NCBI RefSeq assembly: GCF_023573145.1
Contig: NZ_CP097636.1
Location: forward strand, 1,178,001 to 1,242,000
Direction of reading: 5' to 3'
DNA length: 64,000 nucleotides
Source: Aquincola tertiaricarbonis
GTDB lineage: Bacteria > Pseudomonadota > Gammaproteobacteria > Burkholderiales > Burkholderiaceae_C
Position 1 is the stretch's first letter. The number at the start of each line of letters is the position of its first letter. This document shows, one piece after another, positions 1-7,144 of this stretch. Made by a program: the position numbers and the translations under genes. The notes beneath the pieces are model-generated. The model was not told the origin of the DNA. It was given only the letters and a program-made list of their open reading frames with translations, and did not search any database.

Positions 1-151
1 GCCAGCCGTGCTCGTTGACCAGATAGCGGTGCATGTCGGGCGCGGTGGCGATGGCGCCGCCGATGGCCAGCATCGACAGCAGCATGAACTGGGTGAACAC
101 GCCCAGCCAGTCGGCCACGCTCAGGCCATGGGTGCCCACCAGCCAGCTCAT
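1..151 (-). CDS. Chromate transporter, C-terminal half subunit (partial, runs off window)
   Basis: Only the first 50 codons are inside the window. The start ATG (151-149) overlaps the stop of the preceding gene as ATGA, so the two halves are translationally coupled. The visible protein begins MSWLVGTHGLSVADW and continues with a hydrophobic segment holding a GGAIATAPDMH-type motif, as in the second domain of the ChrA family. In short-chain chromate transporters the two homologous six-helix domains are encoded by separate adjacent genes, and that is the layout here. Family role: inner-membrane efflux of chromate, with substrate unproven for many members. Family assignment is fairly sure; chromate specificity is inference. 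Confidence 0.75.
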   Translation of the reverse strand, partial: MSWLVGTHGLSVADWLGVFTQFMLLSMLAIGGAIATAPDMHRYLVNEHGW

Positions 152-747
152 CGTGCCCTCCGGCCCAGCGCCCACCACGCATAGAGGCAGGCGCTGCCGC
201 CCACCGCCAGCACCACCCAGCCCAGTGGCAGCCGCCAGCCGGCGATGCCGGCCACCGTGGCCACCGCCACCAGGGCGCATGCCGGGCGGCCCATCGGGTT
301 TTTCTTGAGCGCGGGCAGCAGCTTGACTGCGGTGGACAGCACCAGCCCGGCCGACACCGCGCCCATGCCGCGCAGCGCGCCGGCCACCATGGGGTGGTGG
401 GCCAAGCCGTTGTAGAGGATGGCCAGGCTCATCACCAGCAGCATCGGCAGGCCCAGCAAGCCACCCACCGCCGCGGCGGCGCCCCGCCAGCCGAAGAAAC
501 GGTCGCCGATCATCAGCGCGACGTTGACGATGTTGGGGCCGGGCAGCACCTGTCCGATGGACAGCAGCTCGACGAAGTCTTCCCGCGTCAGCCAGCGGCG
601 CCGCTCCACCAGCTCATGCTGGGCCACCGGCAGCACGCCGCCAAAGCCCATCAGGCTCATGCGGGTGAAGGCGTGAAACAGCTCTCGCGGGCGCGCCGGG
701 CGGGGCAGCGCCTGCGTGTCCAGGCTCGGGATTAGCGGTTCAGTCAT
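148..747 (-). CDS. chrA: Chromate transporter, N-terminal half subunit
   Basis: 199-residue membrane protein of the ChrA family. Diagnostic motifs are GFGG near residue 34 and LPGPNIVN near residue 68, followed by several hydrophobic helices and a basic C-terminus. It would pair with the next gene to form a two-subunit chromate-type anion exporter. I chose ATG 747, which has an AGGA-like site upstream; a GTG directly before it (750) is possible. The gene overlaps the end of the upstream MFS gene by 8 bases and the downstream half by 4, so this is one polycistronic unit. Chromate as substrate is family knowledge, not shown by the sequence. Confidence 0.82.
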   Translation of the reverse strand: MTEPLIPSLDTQALPRPARPRELFHAFTRMSLMGFGGVLPVAQHELVERRRWLTREDFVELLSIGQVLPGPNIVNVALMIGDRFFGWRGAAAAVGGLLGLPMLLVMSLAILYNGLAHHPMVAGALRGMGAVSAGLVLSTAVKLLPALKKNPMGRPACALVAVATVAGIAGWRLPLGWVVLAVGGSACLYAWWALGRRAR

Positions 748-1942
748 CACGCCGCATCCTGCGGGTGGCCCAGGCGCTCAGGGCCATGGCCAGCATCAGC
801 CATGCCAGCCCCACCCAGTGAAACGGGCCGAAGGCGGCGGCACCGGGCTCGCCGGCATGGGCCGCCACCAGTGCGCCCCCGCCGGCCGCGCCCACGGCCT
901 GACCCAGGTAGATGGCCGAGGTGTTGAGCGCCATCAGCGCCCCGGCCCAGGCCGGCGCCGCCTGGCCCAGCCGTGCCTGCTGGGCCGAGTTGCACGAGAA
1001 GCAGCCCAGTGCCCAGGGCACCAGCAGCAGCGCCATGGCCACCAGCGTGGTGCCCAGCGGCCACAGCAGCAGCGACAAGGCCATGCCCGCCAGCGCCAGC
1101 GCCACCGCGCGCGAGGCGCCGAAGCGGTCCACATGCCGCGACAGCAGCACGTTGCCCAGCAGCCCGAAGGCGCCGAACCAGAAGAACATCAGGCTGGTCT
1201 GCCCGCCGGTGGCACCCAGCACTTGCCGGTAGTAGGGCGCGAAGTACGAAAACACGGTGAACTGCCCGGCGGCCGACAAGGCGGTGACCAGCACCATGGC
1301 CATCAGTGCCGGGTGGGTGATCACCTCGCGCCAAGAACGCAGGCTCAGGGCCGGCGGCCGTACGCCGTCGGGCACCACGCGCCACACCCAGGCGGCGGCC
1401 ACGGCCGACAGCAACGCCACGACGCCGAAGGCGTAGCGCCAGCCGAAGGTTTCGCCGATGAAGCTGTGCACCGGCATGCCCAGCACGCTGGCCACCGACC
1501 AGCCAAGGAAGATGAAGGTGATCAGCCGGCCGCGTGCCGCAGGCGTGGCCAGCCAGGCGGCGGTGGCGGCGGCTTGTGGCGTGAACACGGCCGCGGCCAG
1601 CACGCTGGCCGCCCGCACCGGCATCAGCGCGGCATAGCTGGGCATCAGCGCCGACAGCGCATGGCCGATGGCGTACCAAGCCAGCGCCAGCGTGAGCAGC
1701 CGCCGGCGGTCGAAGCCGCCGACTGCGGCTGCCAGCAACGGCGCACCGAATGCGAGCACCGCTGCGGCAATGGTGATCAGCTGCCCACCGACCGCGACGC
1801 TCACCTGCAGCGAGCGGGTGAGGTCGTTGAGCGAGCCTGCGGTGACCATCACACCGCAACCGATCGCAAAGTTGCCGAACAGCAGCGACCAACGCAGCGC
1901 CGCGGCCGGAACTTCACCGGCGGCCTGCGGCACGGTGGTCAC
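740..1942 (-). CDS. MFS transporter, DHA1/arabinose-efflux-like
   Basis: A 400-residue protein with about twelve hydrophobic segments and the layout of drug:H+ antiporter-1 type major facilitator exporters. Loop 2-3 carries a degenerate MFS motif A (GGFDRRR near residues 75-81), the C-half has the equivalent SRHVDRFGASRA, and a central charged loop separates two six-helix halves. It lies in the inner membrane and probably exports a small molecule. Its start overlaps the stop of the hydroxyacid dehydrogenase gene (ATGA) and its end overlaps the chromate transporter gene. The substrate cannot be told from sequence. Confidence 0.85.
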   Translation of the reverse strand: MTTVPQAAGEVPAAALRWSLLFGNFAIGCGVMVTAGSLNDLTRSLQVSVAVGGQLITIAAAVLAFGAPLLAAAVGGFDRRRLLTLALAWYAIGHALSALMPSYAALMPVRAASVLAAAVFTPQAAATAAWLATPAARGRLITFIFLGWSVASVLGMPVHSFIGETFGWRYAFGVVALLSAVAAAWVWRVVPDGVRPPALSLRSWREVITHPALMAMVLVTALSAAGQFTVFSYFAPYYRQVLGATGGQTSLMFFWFGAFGLLGNVLLSRHVDRFGASRAVALALAGMALSLLLWPLGTTLVAMALLLVPWALGCFSCNSAQQARLGQAAPAWAGALMALNTSAIYLGQAVGAAGGGALVAAHAGEPGAAAFGPFHWVGLAWLMLAMALSAWATRRMRRDD

Positions 1943-2946
1943 CGGTGCACCCGCAGGGCTTCAGGGTTCAGCAGGTTGGTCGGCTGCTGGTTGACGAAGT
2001 TGACGACGTTCTGGAACGCGGCGCCGAAGTACATCTCGTAGCTGTCCTGCTCCACGTAGCCGATGTGCGGCGTGCACACGGCGTTCTCCAGCCGCAGCAG
2101 CGGATGGCCTTGCAGGATGGGCTCGCTCTCGAACACGTCCACCGCGGCGAGGCCGGGACGGCCCTTGTTCAGGGCCGAAACCAGCGCGTTTTCTTCCACC
2201 AGCTCGGCGCGCGAGGTGTTGACGAAAAGGGCCGTTGGCTTCATGCGCGACAGATCTTCCAGCGTGACGATGCCGCGGGTGGCGTCGTTCAGCCGCAGGT
2301 GCACGGTCAGCACGTCGCAGCCTTCGAAGAAGGCTTCCTTGCTGGGCGCGGTGGCCAGGCCGTCGGCGCGGGCACGTTCCAGCGAAGGCTCGCGGCCCCA
2401 CACCACCACCTGCATGCCGAAGGCGCGGCCGAAACCGGCCACCAGCTGGCCGATGCGGCCATAGCCCCAGATGCCCAGCGTCTTGCCGCGCAGCACCTGG
2501 CCGACGCCGAAGTTGGGTGGCATGCCGGCGGCCTTCAGGCCCGACTGCTGCCAGGCGCCGTGCTTCAGATTGCCGATGTACTGGGGCAGGCGGCGCATGG
2601 CGGCCATGATCAGCGCCCAGGTGAGTTCGGCCGGCGCCACCGGCGAACCGGTGCCTTCTGCGACGGCGATGCCCAGCCGGGTGCAGGCCTCCACGTCAAT
2701 ATGGGAGCCCACCTTGCCGGTTTGCGAGATGAGCTTGAGTTTGGGGAGTTTTTCCAGCAGTTGGCGCGGGAAGGCGGTGCGTTCGCGGATCAGCACCAGC
2801 ACATCGGCATCACGAAGGCGCACCGACAGCTGGCCGATGCCCTTGACCGTGTTGGTGAACACCTTGGCGTTCAGCGGTTCGAGCAGCGAGGCGCACTTCA
2901 GCTTGCGCACCGCATCCTGGTAGTCGTCGAGGATGATGATGTTCAT
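1939..2946 (-). CDS. D-2-hydroxyacid dehydrogenase family protein
   Basis: NAD(P)-dependent dehydrogenase of the D-isomer-specific 2-hydroxyacid family, about 335 residues from MNIIILDD. The dinucleotide-binding motif GYGRIG is near residues 161-166. The catalytic Arg (NTSRAEL), Glu (ESEP) and His (PHIGY) are all present, so it should be active. The family reduces 2-keto acids or oxidises D-2-hydroxy acids (phosphoglycerate, glycerate, lactate-like); the substrate is unknown here. An ATG four codons upstream (2958) is possible, but the downstream ATG fits the family N-terminus better. It is the first gene of a coupled unit with an MFS exporter and the chromate transporter pair. Confidence 0.85.
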   Translation of the reverse strand: MNIIILDDYQDAVRKLKCASLLEPLNAKVFTNTVKGIGQLSVRLRDADVLVLIRERTAFPRQLLEKLPKLKLISQTGKVGSHIDVEACTRLGIAVAEGTGSPVAPAELTWALIMAAMRRLPQYIGNLKHGAWQQSGLKAAGMPPNFGVGQVLRGKTLGIWGYGRIGQLVAGFGRAFGMQVVVWGREPSLERARADGLATAPSKEAFFEGCDVLTVHLRLNDATRGIVTLEDLSRMKPTALFVNTSRAELVEENALVSALNKGRPGLAAVDVFESEPILQGHPLLRLENAVCTPHIGYVEQDSYEMYFGAAFQNVVNFVNQQPTNLLNPEALRVHR

Positions 2947-2995
2947 GTGGCCGGGCATTGTGCCTCGGCCGACATGCCCGACCGCGCGGCCGGTG

Positions 2996-3397
2996 TCAAA
3001 GGGTGCTGAAGCCGCTGGCCATGTAGGTGCCAGGCAGCAGGCCGTCCAGGCTGCGGCGCAGCAGGTCGCGCAGTTCAGCGCCCTGCGCGCCTTCGCTGCG
3101 CAGCGCGTCGTACACCGCGGCCCGCAGCAGCCACAGGTCTTCCGGCATCTGCGCGCTGCGCACCTGTTTGCGCAGCCATTCCACGCCGGCGTCGTGGCGG
3201 TCGATCTGCGCCAGCACCTGCATGAACATCAGCTTGGTGTCGACGAAGGCCTTGCGCGCGCTCAGCCGCGACATCTGCTCGGCCGGCATGCCGGTGCGCA
3301 ACCCGCCGACGGTGTAGTTGCGCGGCGCGCCCGGGGCAGCCGCGCTGTGGCGCGGGCGGCCGTCGGGTGAGGGGGAGAAGTGGCGCGGCGCGGTCAT
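2996..3397 (-). CDS. Hypothetical protein, downstream member of a tandem paralogous pair
   Basis: 133 residues, not recognised. The start ATG overlaps the stop of the upstream gene (ATGA at 3397-3394), which strongly supports this start over upstream codons. The N-terminal third is Arg/Pro-rich and probably disordered; the rest looks helical. The C-terminal half (PEDLWLLRAAVYDALRSEG, then ending near TYMASGF) resembles the C-terminal half of its upstream neighbour (PRELWHLRSAVFQLVSL, ending near APRSGF), so the two look like products of a tandem duplication. There is no signal peptide or membrane segment. Function unknown; possibly a small helical interaction protein. Confidence 0.7.
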   Translation of the reverse strand: MTAPRHFSPSPDGRPRHSAAAPGAPRNYTVGGLRTGMPAEQMSRLSARKAFVDTKLMFMQVLAQIDRHDAGVEWLRKQVRSAQMPEDLWLLRAAVYDALRSEGAQGAELRDLLRRSLDGLLPGTYMASGFSTL

Positions 3398-3816
3398 GCA
3401 TCCAGCGCGCCGAAGCCCGAGCGCGGCGCACGGGTGGGGAAGTGGCGGTTCAGCGCCTCCAGCCGGAGCTGGGCTTCGCGCTGGCTGTGGGCCAGCGACA
3501 CCAGCTGGAAGACGGCCGAGCGCAGGTGCCACAGCTCACGCGGCGAACGGGCGGTATGCACCCGGTCCGAGAGCTGGCGCGCCGCGGGCGTGCCGATGTC
3601 GTTCAAGGCGGCGACGAAGTCGGCCTTGGTGCGTTGCAGCCGGCGCCCGCCGGGCGGGCTCATTGCTGCCTGCCAGGGGGCGGGGGCTGCCACCCAGCGC
3701 ATCAACCGCGACCACACAGGCTCGACCGGAGACAGCACCGCAGGCGGGCAGACCTCGACCCGCGTGCCGACGCCGGCCCGCAGGCGGCGCATTTGGAGCA
3801 GGAGGGCGTTCAACAT
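3394..3816 (-). CDS. Hypothetical protein, upstream member of a tandem paralogous pair
   Basis: 140 residues from ATG 3816, which has a GGAG motif just upstream; ATG 3843 would add nine residues but has no visible ribosome site. No recognised domain. The N-terminal half is Pro/Ala/Arg-rich, and the C-terminal 75 residues form a helical region with a PRELWHLRSAVF core shared with the downstream gene. It is coupled to that gene by a 4-base overlap. It lies 117 bases downstream of the lexA-HHH pair across a spacer with two inverted repeats, so it may be read from lexA or from its own promoter. Function unknown. Confidence 0.68.
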   Translation of the reverse strand: MLNALLLQMRRLRAGVGTRVEVCPPAVLSPVEPVWSRLMRWVAAPAPWQAAMSPPGGRRLQRTKADFVAALNDIGTPAARQLSDRVHTARSPRELWHLRSAVFQLVSLAHSQREAQLRLEALNRHFPTRAPRSGFGALDA

Positions 3817-3859
3817 GGTCTCCGGGATATCGGCGCATGGCATCGTGAATAAAGCCATT

Positions 3860-3899
3860 CTTTGCGCGAGCATGGCTGCGCAAAGCGCCGATAAGGCGC
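3860..3899. promoter_or_regulatory. Two adjacent inverted repeats in the spacer upstream of the paralogous pair
   Basis: CTTTGCGC (3860-3867) pairs perfectly with GCGCAAAG (3878-3885) around a 10-base centre, and GCGCC (3885-3889) pairs with GGCGC (3895-3899). Neither is followed by a T-run on the minus strand, so a simple terminator is unlikely. The first could be an operator or an mRNA leader structure for the two unknown genes. The 117-base spacer (3817-3933) shows nothing else I can support. Confidence 0.45.
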
Positions 3900-3933
3900 C
3901 CGGAACTGTGCTTGTTGGCACCCGTGGCGCCGC

Positions 3934-4257
3934 CTATCGCGCCGCCTCGATCTGCCCGTAGAGCAGCTTGCGCTGCGGTGTGTAGGCCCACCAGGGCGCG
4001 GCGGCGGCGCCGCGCATGAAGTCGGTGGCGGCCATGAAGGTGTCCAGCACGCAGGGGTCCTGGCGCTTGCCGGTCTTGGCGCACAGCGCCTGGTACAGCA
4101 CGAAGGCGTCGCGTCCGATCAGGTCGCGCGGCTCATGGATGCCGATGAGTCGCAGGTCGGCCGCCAGCGAGGGGCCGATGTTGGGCAGTTGTTCCAGCGT
4201 CTGGCAGGCCGCGGCGCATTCGGCCTTGGGCGACTTGACCAGCGTGCGGGACATCAC
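3934..4257 (-). CDS. Cdd1-like helix-hairpin-helix protein coupled to lexA
   Basis: 107-residue protein whose N-terminal half holds a helix-hairpin-helix ([20 protein letters not shown] near residues 21-40), followed by a conserved C-terminal segment ([16 protein letters not shown], then [10 protein letters not shown]). This matches the small Cdd1/pathogenicity-locus HHH family. HHH motifs normally bind DNA non-specifically. The start codon overlaps the lexA stop (ATGA), so the gene should be co-transcribed with lexA and induced with it. This gives it a probable, untested place in the SOS response. There are no membrane or export signals. Confidence 0.78.
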   Translation of the reverse strand: MMSRTLVKSPKAECAAACQTLEQLPNIGPSLAADLRLIGIHEPRDLIGRDAFVLYQALCAKTGKRQDPCVLDTFMAATDFMRGAAAAPWWAYTPQRKLLYGQIEAAR

Positions 4258-4967
4258 ATCAACCAGGTGTTGCGCACCAGGCCGACGGCCAGCCCTTCCA
4301 GCGTGAAGCTCTCGTCGGCCGACACGTCGATGGGCGCGAAATCGGGGTTCTCAGGCAGCAGGCGGATGCTGGCACCCTGGCGCTCGAAGCGCTTGACGGT
4401 GACTTCGTCGCCGATGCGGGCAACCACGATCTGGCCGTTGCGCGCCTCGCTGGCCTTTTGCACCGCCAGCAGGTCGCCGTCCAGGATGCCGGCGTCGCGC
4501 ATGCTCATGCCGCGCACGCGCAGCAGGTAGTCGGGGCGGCGGGCGAACAGGCTGGCCTCGACCACGTAGGTCTGGTCGATATGTTCCTGGGCCAGGATGG
4601 GACTGCCGGCCGCCACCCGGCCCACCAGCGGCAGCGTGAGCTGGGCCAGGCTGGCCAGCGGCAGGCTGAACTGGCGACTGCGCGCTTCACGCGCTTCGTT
4701 CACGGCATGCAGGGTGTCGCTGGGCAGACGGATGCCGCGCGAGGTGCCGCCGACCAGCTCGATGACGCCCTTGCGGGCGAGGGCCTGCAGATGCTCTTCC
4801 GCCGCGTTGGCGGACTTGAAGCCCAGCTGCCGCGCGATCTCGGCCCGGGTGGGCGGCGCGCCGGTGGTTTCGATGGCGTTGCGCACAAGATCGAAAATCT
4901 GCTGCTGGCGCTCAGTGAGTTTGAGGCCGCTCGGTTTCAGGCCACTAAGCTTCGGGCGATCAGCCAT
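4254..4967 (-). CDS. lexA: LexA repressor
   Basis: 237-residue SOS master repressor. A winged helix-turn-helix covers about residues 17-80 ([12 protein letters not shown], then [13 protein letters not shown]). The self-cleavage site Ala120-Gly121 (VAAGSP), catalytic Ser155 (RGMSM) and Lys192 (VTVKRF) are all present, so RecA-stimulated autocleavage should work. The N-terminus has a short extension ([14 protein letters not shown]) before the usual start of the family. An AGGAAA ribosome site precedes ATG 4967. A LexA-box-like sequence lies over the -10 of its own promoter, implying autoregulation. It is coupled to the downstream HHH gene and divergent from asparaginase. Confidence 0.97.
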   Translation of the reverse strand: MADRPKLSGLKPSGLKLTERQQQIFDLVRNAIETTGAPPTRAEIARQLGFKSANAAEEHLQALARKGVIELVGGTSRGIRLPSDTLHAVNEAREARSRQFSLPLASLAQLTLPLVGRVAAGSPILAQEHIDQTYVVEASLFARRPDYLLRVRGMSMRDAGILDGDLLAVQKASEARNGQIVVARIGDEVTVKRFERQGASIRLLPENPDFAPIDVSADESFTLEGLAVGLVRNTWLM

Positions 4968-4993
4968 CGGGTTTCCTGTGGATTCGTCCAGTC

Positions 4994-5022
4994 ACTGTAT
5001 TCCTATCCAGCCGCAAAATCAA
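4994..5022 (-). promoter_or_regulatory. lexA promoter with overlapping LexA box
   Basis: On the minus strand a -35-like TTGATT (5022-5017) and a -10-like TACAGT (4999-4994) are 17 bases apart. Overlapping the -10 is CTGG-N8-ACAG (5010-4995; CTGT-N8-CCAG on the plus strand), one base off the CTGT-N8-ACAG LexA consensus known in beta- and gammaproteobacteria. It is 27 bases from the lexA start and only 11 bases from the divergent asparaginase start at 5022. Promoter and box were found by eye. Confidence 0.72.
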
Positions 5023-5978
5023 TGCAAAACGCGCAAACCGCACTCGACAAGGTCGTGATCCTGGGTACCGGCGGCACCATCGCCGGCACCGCGGCCGATG
5101 CCGGCGACACCGTGGGCTACACCGCCGGCCAGCTGGGCGTGGCGCAGCTGGTGACCGCGGTGCCGGCACTGGCCGGCCAGCCGCTGGAGGCCGAGCAGGT
5201 GGCGCAGCTGGACAGCAAGGACATGCGCTTCGACGTGTGGCTGCAACTGGCCACGCGCCTGGCCCACCACCTGGCGCGGCCCGAGGTGGTCGGCGTGGTG
5301 GTGACGCATGGCACCGACACGCTGGAGGAAACCGCGTTCTTCCTGCAACAGGTGCTGGCGCCGGCCAAGCCCGTGGTGCTGGTGGCGGCCATGCGGCCGG
5401 CCACCGCCTTGCTGGCCGACGGCCCGCAGAACCTGCTGGATGCGGTGCTGCTGGCGCGCACGCCCGGCTGCCAGGGCGTGCTGGCCTTGTTGGGCGGCAC
5501 CGTGCATGCGGGCGGCGAGGTGCGCAAGACGCACACGTACCGGCTGGATGCCTTCGGCTCCGGCGATGCCGGCCCGCTGGCCTATGTGGAAGCCGATCGG
5601 GTGCGGGCGCTACGACCGTGGCCGGCGCCGCGCGCGGGCGCGGTTGAACGGCTGGCGGGGCTGCAGTCGGCGCCACAGCCCTGGCCGTGGGTGGAAATCG
5701 TCACCAGTGCCGCCGGTGCGGATGGCCGTGCGGTGCAGGCACTGCAGGCTGCGGGCGTGGCCGGCCTGGTGGTGGCGGGCACCGGCAACGGCACCTTGCA
5801 TGAGGCTTTGGAGGCGGCCCTGCGCAGCGCCGAGGTGGCCGGTGTTCAGGTTCTGCGTTGCAGCCGCTGCCTGGCCGGCAGCGTGATCGAGGTGCCTGGC
5901 GCTTTGCCGGCGGCCGGAGCCCTCACGCCGCAGCAGGCGCGGGTGGCGCTGCTGCTGCGGCTCTTGCACGTGGATTGA
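5022..5978 (+). CDS. L-asparaginase
   Basis: 318-residue cytoplasmic amidohydrolase. Both active-site regions of the asparaginase/glutaminase family are present: ILGTGGTIAG with the catalytic Thr near residue 16, and THGTDTLEETAFFL with the Thr-Asp pair near residue 95. It converts asparagine to aspartate and ammonia. There is no signal peptide, so a cytosolic enzyme is expected. ATG 5022 is preceded by CAAAATCA with no visible Shine-Dalgarno site and starts 11 bases after the LexA-box-like sequence, so its transcript may begin very close to or inside the operator. It is divergent from lexA and convergent with ohr across a stem-loop repeat. Confidence 0.9.
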   Translation: MQNAQTALDKVVILGTGGTIAGTAADAGDTVGYTAGQLGVAQLVTAVPALAGQPLEAEQVAQLDSKDMRFDVWLQLATRLAHHLARPEVVGVVVTHGTDTLEETAFFLQQVLAPAKPVVLVAAMRPATALLADGPQNLLDAVLLARTPGCQGVLALLGGTVHAGGEVRKTHTYRLDAFGSGDAGPLAYVEADRVRALRPWPAPRAGAVERLAGLQSAPQPWPWVEIVTSAAGADGRAVQALQAAGVAGLVVAGTGNGTLHEALEAALRSAEVAGVQVLRCSRCLAGSVIEVPGALPAAGALTPQQARVALLLRLLHVD

Positions 5979-6077
5979 GCCCCCAAGCTCGCTGCGCTCG
6001 CTGCCCCCCAAGGGGGCGTCCAGTCCCTTGGGGCGGCCCGGCGGGACTGGTGGAGCCCGCAAGCTCGCTGCGCTCGA
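5979..6077. repeat. Extragenic stem-loop repeat, copy 1 (between convergent genes)
   Basis: Contains the shared lead CCCCAAGCTCGCTGCGCTCG (5981-6000) and a C-run/G-run palindrome. It also has the hairpin CCAGTCCC (6020-6027) / GGGACTGG (6043-6050) around the invariant 15-nt loop TTGGGGCGGCCCGGC. The AAGCTCGCTGCGCTCG part recurs at 6061-6076. It fills the gap between the asparaginase and ohr stop codons and may serve as a bidirectional terminator. Other copies lie near 29533 and 31068. Confidence 0.85.
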
Positions 6078-6512
6078 TCAGACCGCGACGTTCAGCGTCA
6101 CGTCGATGTTGCCGCGGGTGGCGTTCGAGTACGGGCACACCTGGTGGGCGGCGTCGACCAGCTCTTGCGCCTTGGCTTGTTCCCAGCCCGGGATGGTGAT
6201 GTTCAGCACCGCGCTGATGCCGAAGCCCACCTTGCCGCCGGCCAGCGGGCCGATGCCGATGTCGGCGGTGATCGAGGTGTCGGCGGGCAGGGCGGCCTTC
6301 TGCTGGCCGGCGACGAACTTCATCGCGCCCAGGAAGCAGGCGGAGTAGCCGGCCGCGAACAGCTGTTCGGGGTTGGTGCCGTCGCCGTTGCCACCCATTT
6401 CCTTGGGCGGGGCCAGCTTGACTTCCAGCTTGCCGTCGTCGCTCTTGGACTTGCCATCGCGGCCGCCGGTGGAGGTGGCGTGGGCGGTGTACAGGGTCTT
6501 CTCGATCGCCAT
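6078..6512 (-). CDS. ohr: Organic hydroperoxide resistance protein (Ohr/OsmC family)
   Basis: 144-residue thiol peroxidase that reduces organic hydroperoxides in the cytoplasm using lipoylated partners. The two redox cysteines are present at Cys59 (AAGYSACF) and Cys126 (AHQVCPYSN), with the Arg of GGRDG and the Glu of NPEQLF that complete the Ohr active site. I chose ATG 6512 (MAIEKTLYTA), which has a GGAAG ribosome site and matches the family N-terminus; an upstream in-frame start at 6536 is less likely. It lies 33 bases downstream of the OhrR repressor gene on the same strand and is probably co-transcribed. Confidence 0.94.
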   Translation of the reverse strand: MAIEKTLYTAHATSTGGRDGKSKSDDGKLEVKLAPPKEMGGNGDGTNPEQLFAAGYSACFLGAMKFVAGQQKAALPADTSITADIGIGPLAGGKVGFGISAVLNITIPGWEQAKAQELVDAAHQVCPYSNATRGNIDVTLNVAV

Positions 6513-6545
6513 GGTGGTCTTCCTTCGGTTTGACATTCGTGCGGA

Positions 6546-7046
6546 TCAAGCCGCCGCACGTTCGGCGTGTTGTGCCAGGTTGTCACGTAGCTGCTTGAGC
6601 CGCTGCGTGAGCGTGACGAGTTCATCCAGCGCGCAGCCGCTGGCACAGGCCACGGCCTGCGGCACGGCATGCGCCTGCGCCTTCAGGGCCCGGCCGGGCG
6701 GTGTGAGCTGCACCCGCACGCGCCGTTCGTCCTGCCGGTCGCGCACCCGGGTGACGTAGCCCGACGCTTCCAGCCGCTTGAGCAGCGGCGTCAGCGTGCC
6801 CGAGTCCAGTGACAGCCGGTGGCCGAGTTCACCCACGGACACATCGTCGGTTTCCCACAGCACCAGCATCACGAGGTACTGCGGGTAGGTCAGGCCCAGC
6901 GGGTCGAGCAGCGGCTTGTAGAGCTTGGTCATCGCCAGCGAGGACGAGTACAAGGCAAAGCACAGCTGCAGGTCCAGCGCCAGCCACGCATCGGCGGTGG
7001 CCGGAGGGCCGTCGGGCGTGGTGTCGGGGGCGTTTGTCGAGCGCAT
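6546..7046 (-). CDS. ohrR: OhrR, MarR-family peroxide-sensing repressor
   Basis: About 166 residues from ATG 7046. It has the OhrR sensing region ([20 protein letters not shown]) whose cysteine near residue 29 is oxidised by organic peroxide. A MarR winged helix follows ([19 protein letters not shown]) with the wing [14 protein letters not shown]. The C-terminus has extra cysteines ([11 protein letters not shown]) that could serve as resolving residues. A longer reading from an upstream TTG would run through the operator and is rejected. It is first in the ohrR-ohr operon and almost certainly autoregulated through the palindrome at 7061-7079. Confidence 0.92.
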   Translation of the reverse strand: MRSTNAPDTTPDGPPATADAWLALDLQLCFALYSSSLAMTKLYKPLLDPLGLTYPQYLVMLVLWETDDVSVGELGHRLSLDSGTLTPLLKRLEASGYVTRVRDRQDERRVRVQLTPPGRALKAQAHAVPQAVACASGCALDELVTLTQRLKQLRDNLAQHAERAAA

Positions 7047-7053
7047 GGCTAGT

Positions 7054-7082
7054 AATGTAGTACTCAATTAAATTGCGTACAA
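7054..7082 (-). promoter_or_regulatory. ohrR-ohr promoter with OhrR operator in the spacer
   Basis: TTGTAC (7082-7077) and TACATT (7059-7054) form a sigma70-like promoter with a 17-base spacer. The spacer is filled by the 19-base near-perfect palindrome TACTCAATTAAATTGCGTA (7061-7079), with one mismatched pair. This matches the AT-rich palindromes bound by OhrR proteins. The start codon is only 7 bases past the -10, so the transcript is probably leaderless or nearly so, and no Shine-Dalgarno site is visible. Confidence 0.78.
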
Positions 7083-7108
7083 CTGAAATGGTCTTTGCGA
7101 AGAATCCC

Positions 7109-7127
7109 GGCGCGCGGCCTGCGCGCC
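7109..7127 (-). terminator. GC-rich hairpin downstream of the ABC-F gene
   Basis: GGCGCGC and GCGCGCC (7109-7115 and 7121-7127) form a perfect 7-bp stem with a 5-base loop, 17 bases beyond the ABC-F stop. The minus strand continues GGGATTCTT, so there is only a weak T-rich tail. It may separate the dap-prmB-ABC-F transcript from ohrR. Confidence 0.45.
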
Positions 7128-7144
7128 AGGCGTTGCACTCAGGG

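Noticed and set aside
7047..7067. Longer OhrR start at TTG 7067
   Set aside because: It would place the coding start inside the operator and promoter; ATG 7046 follows the -10 correctly.
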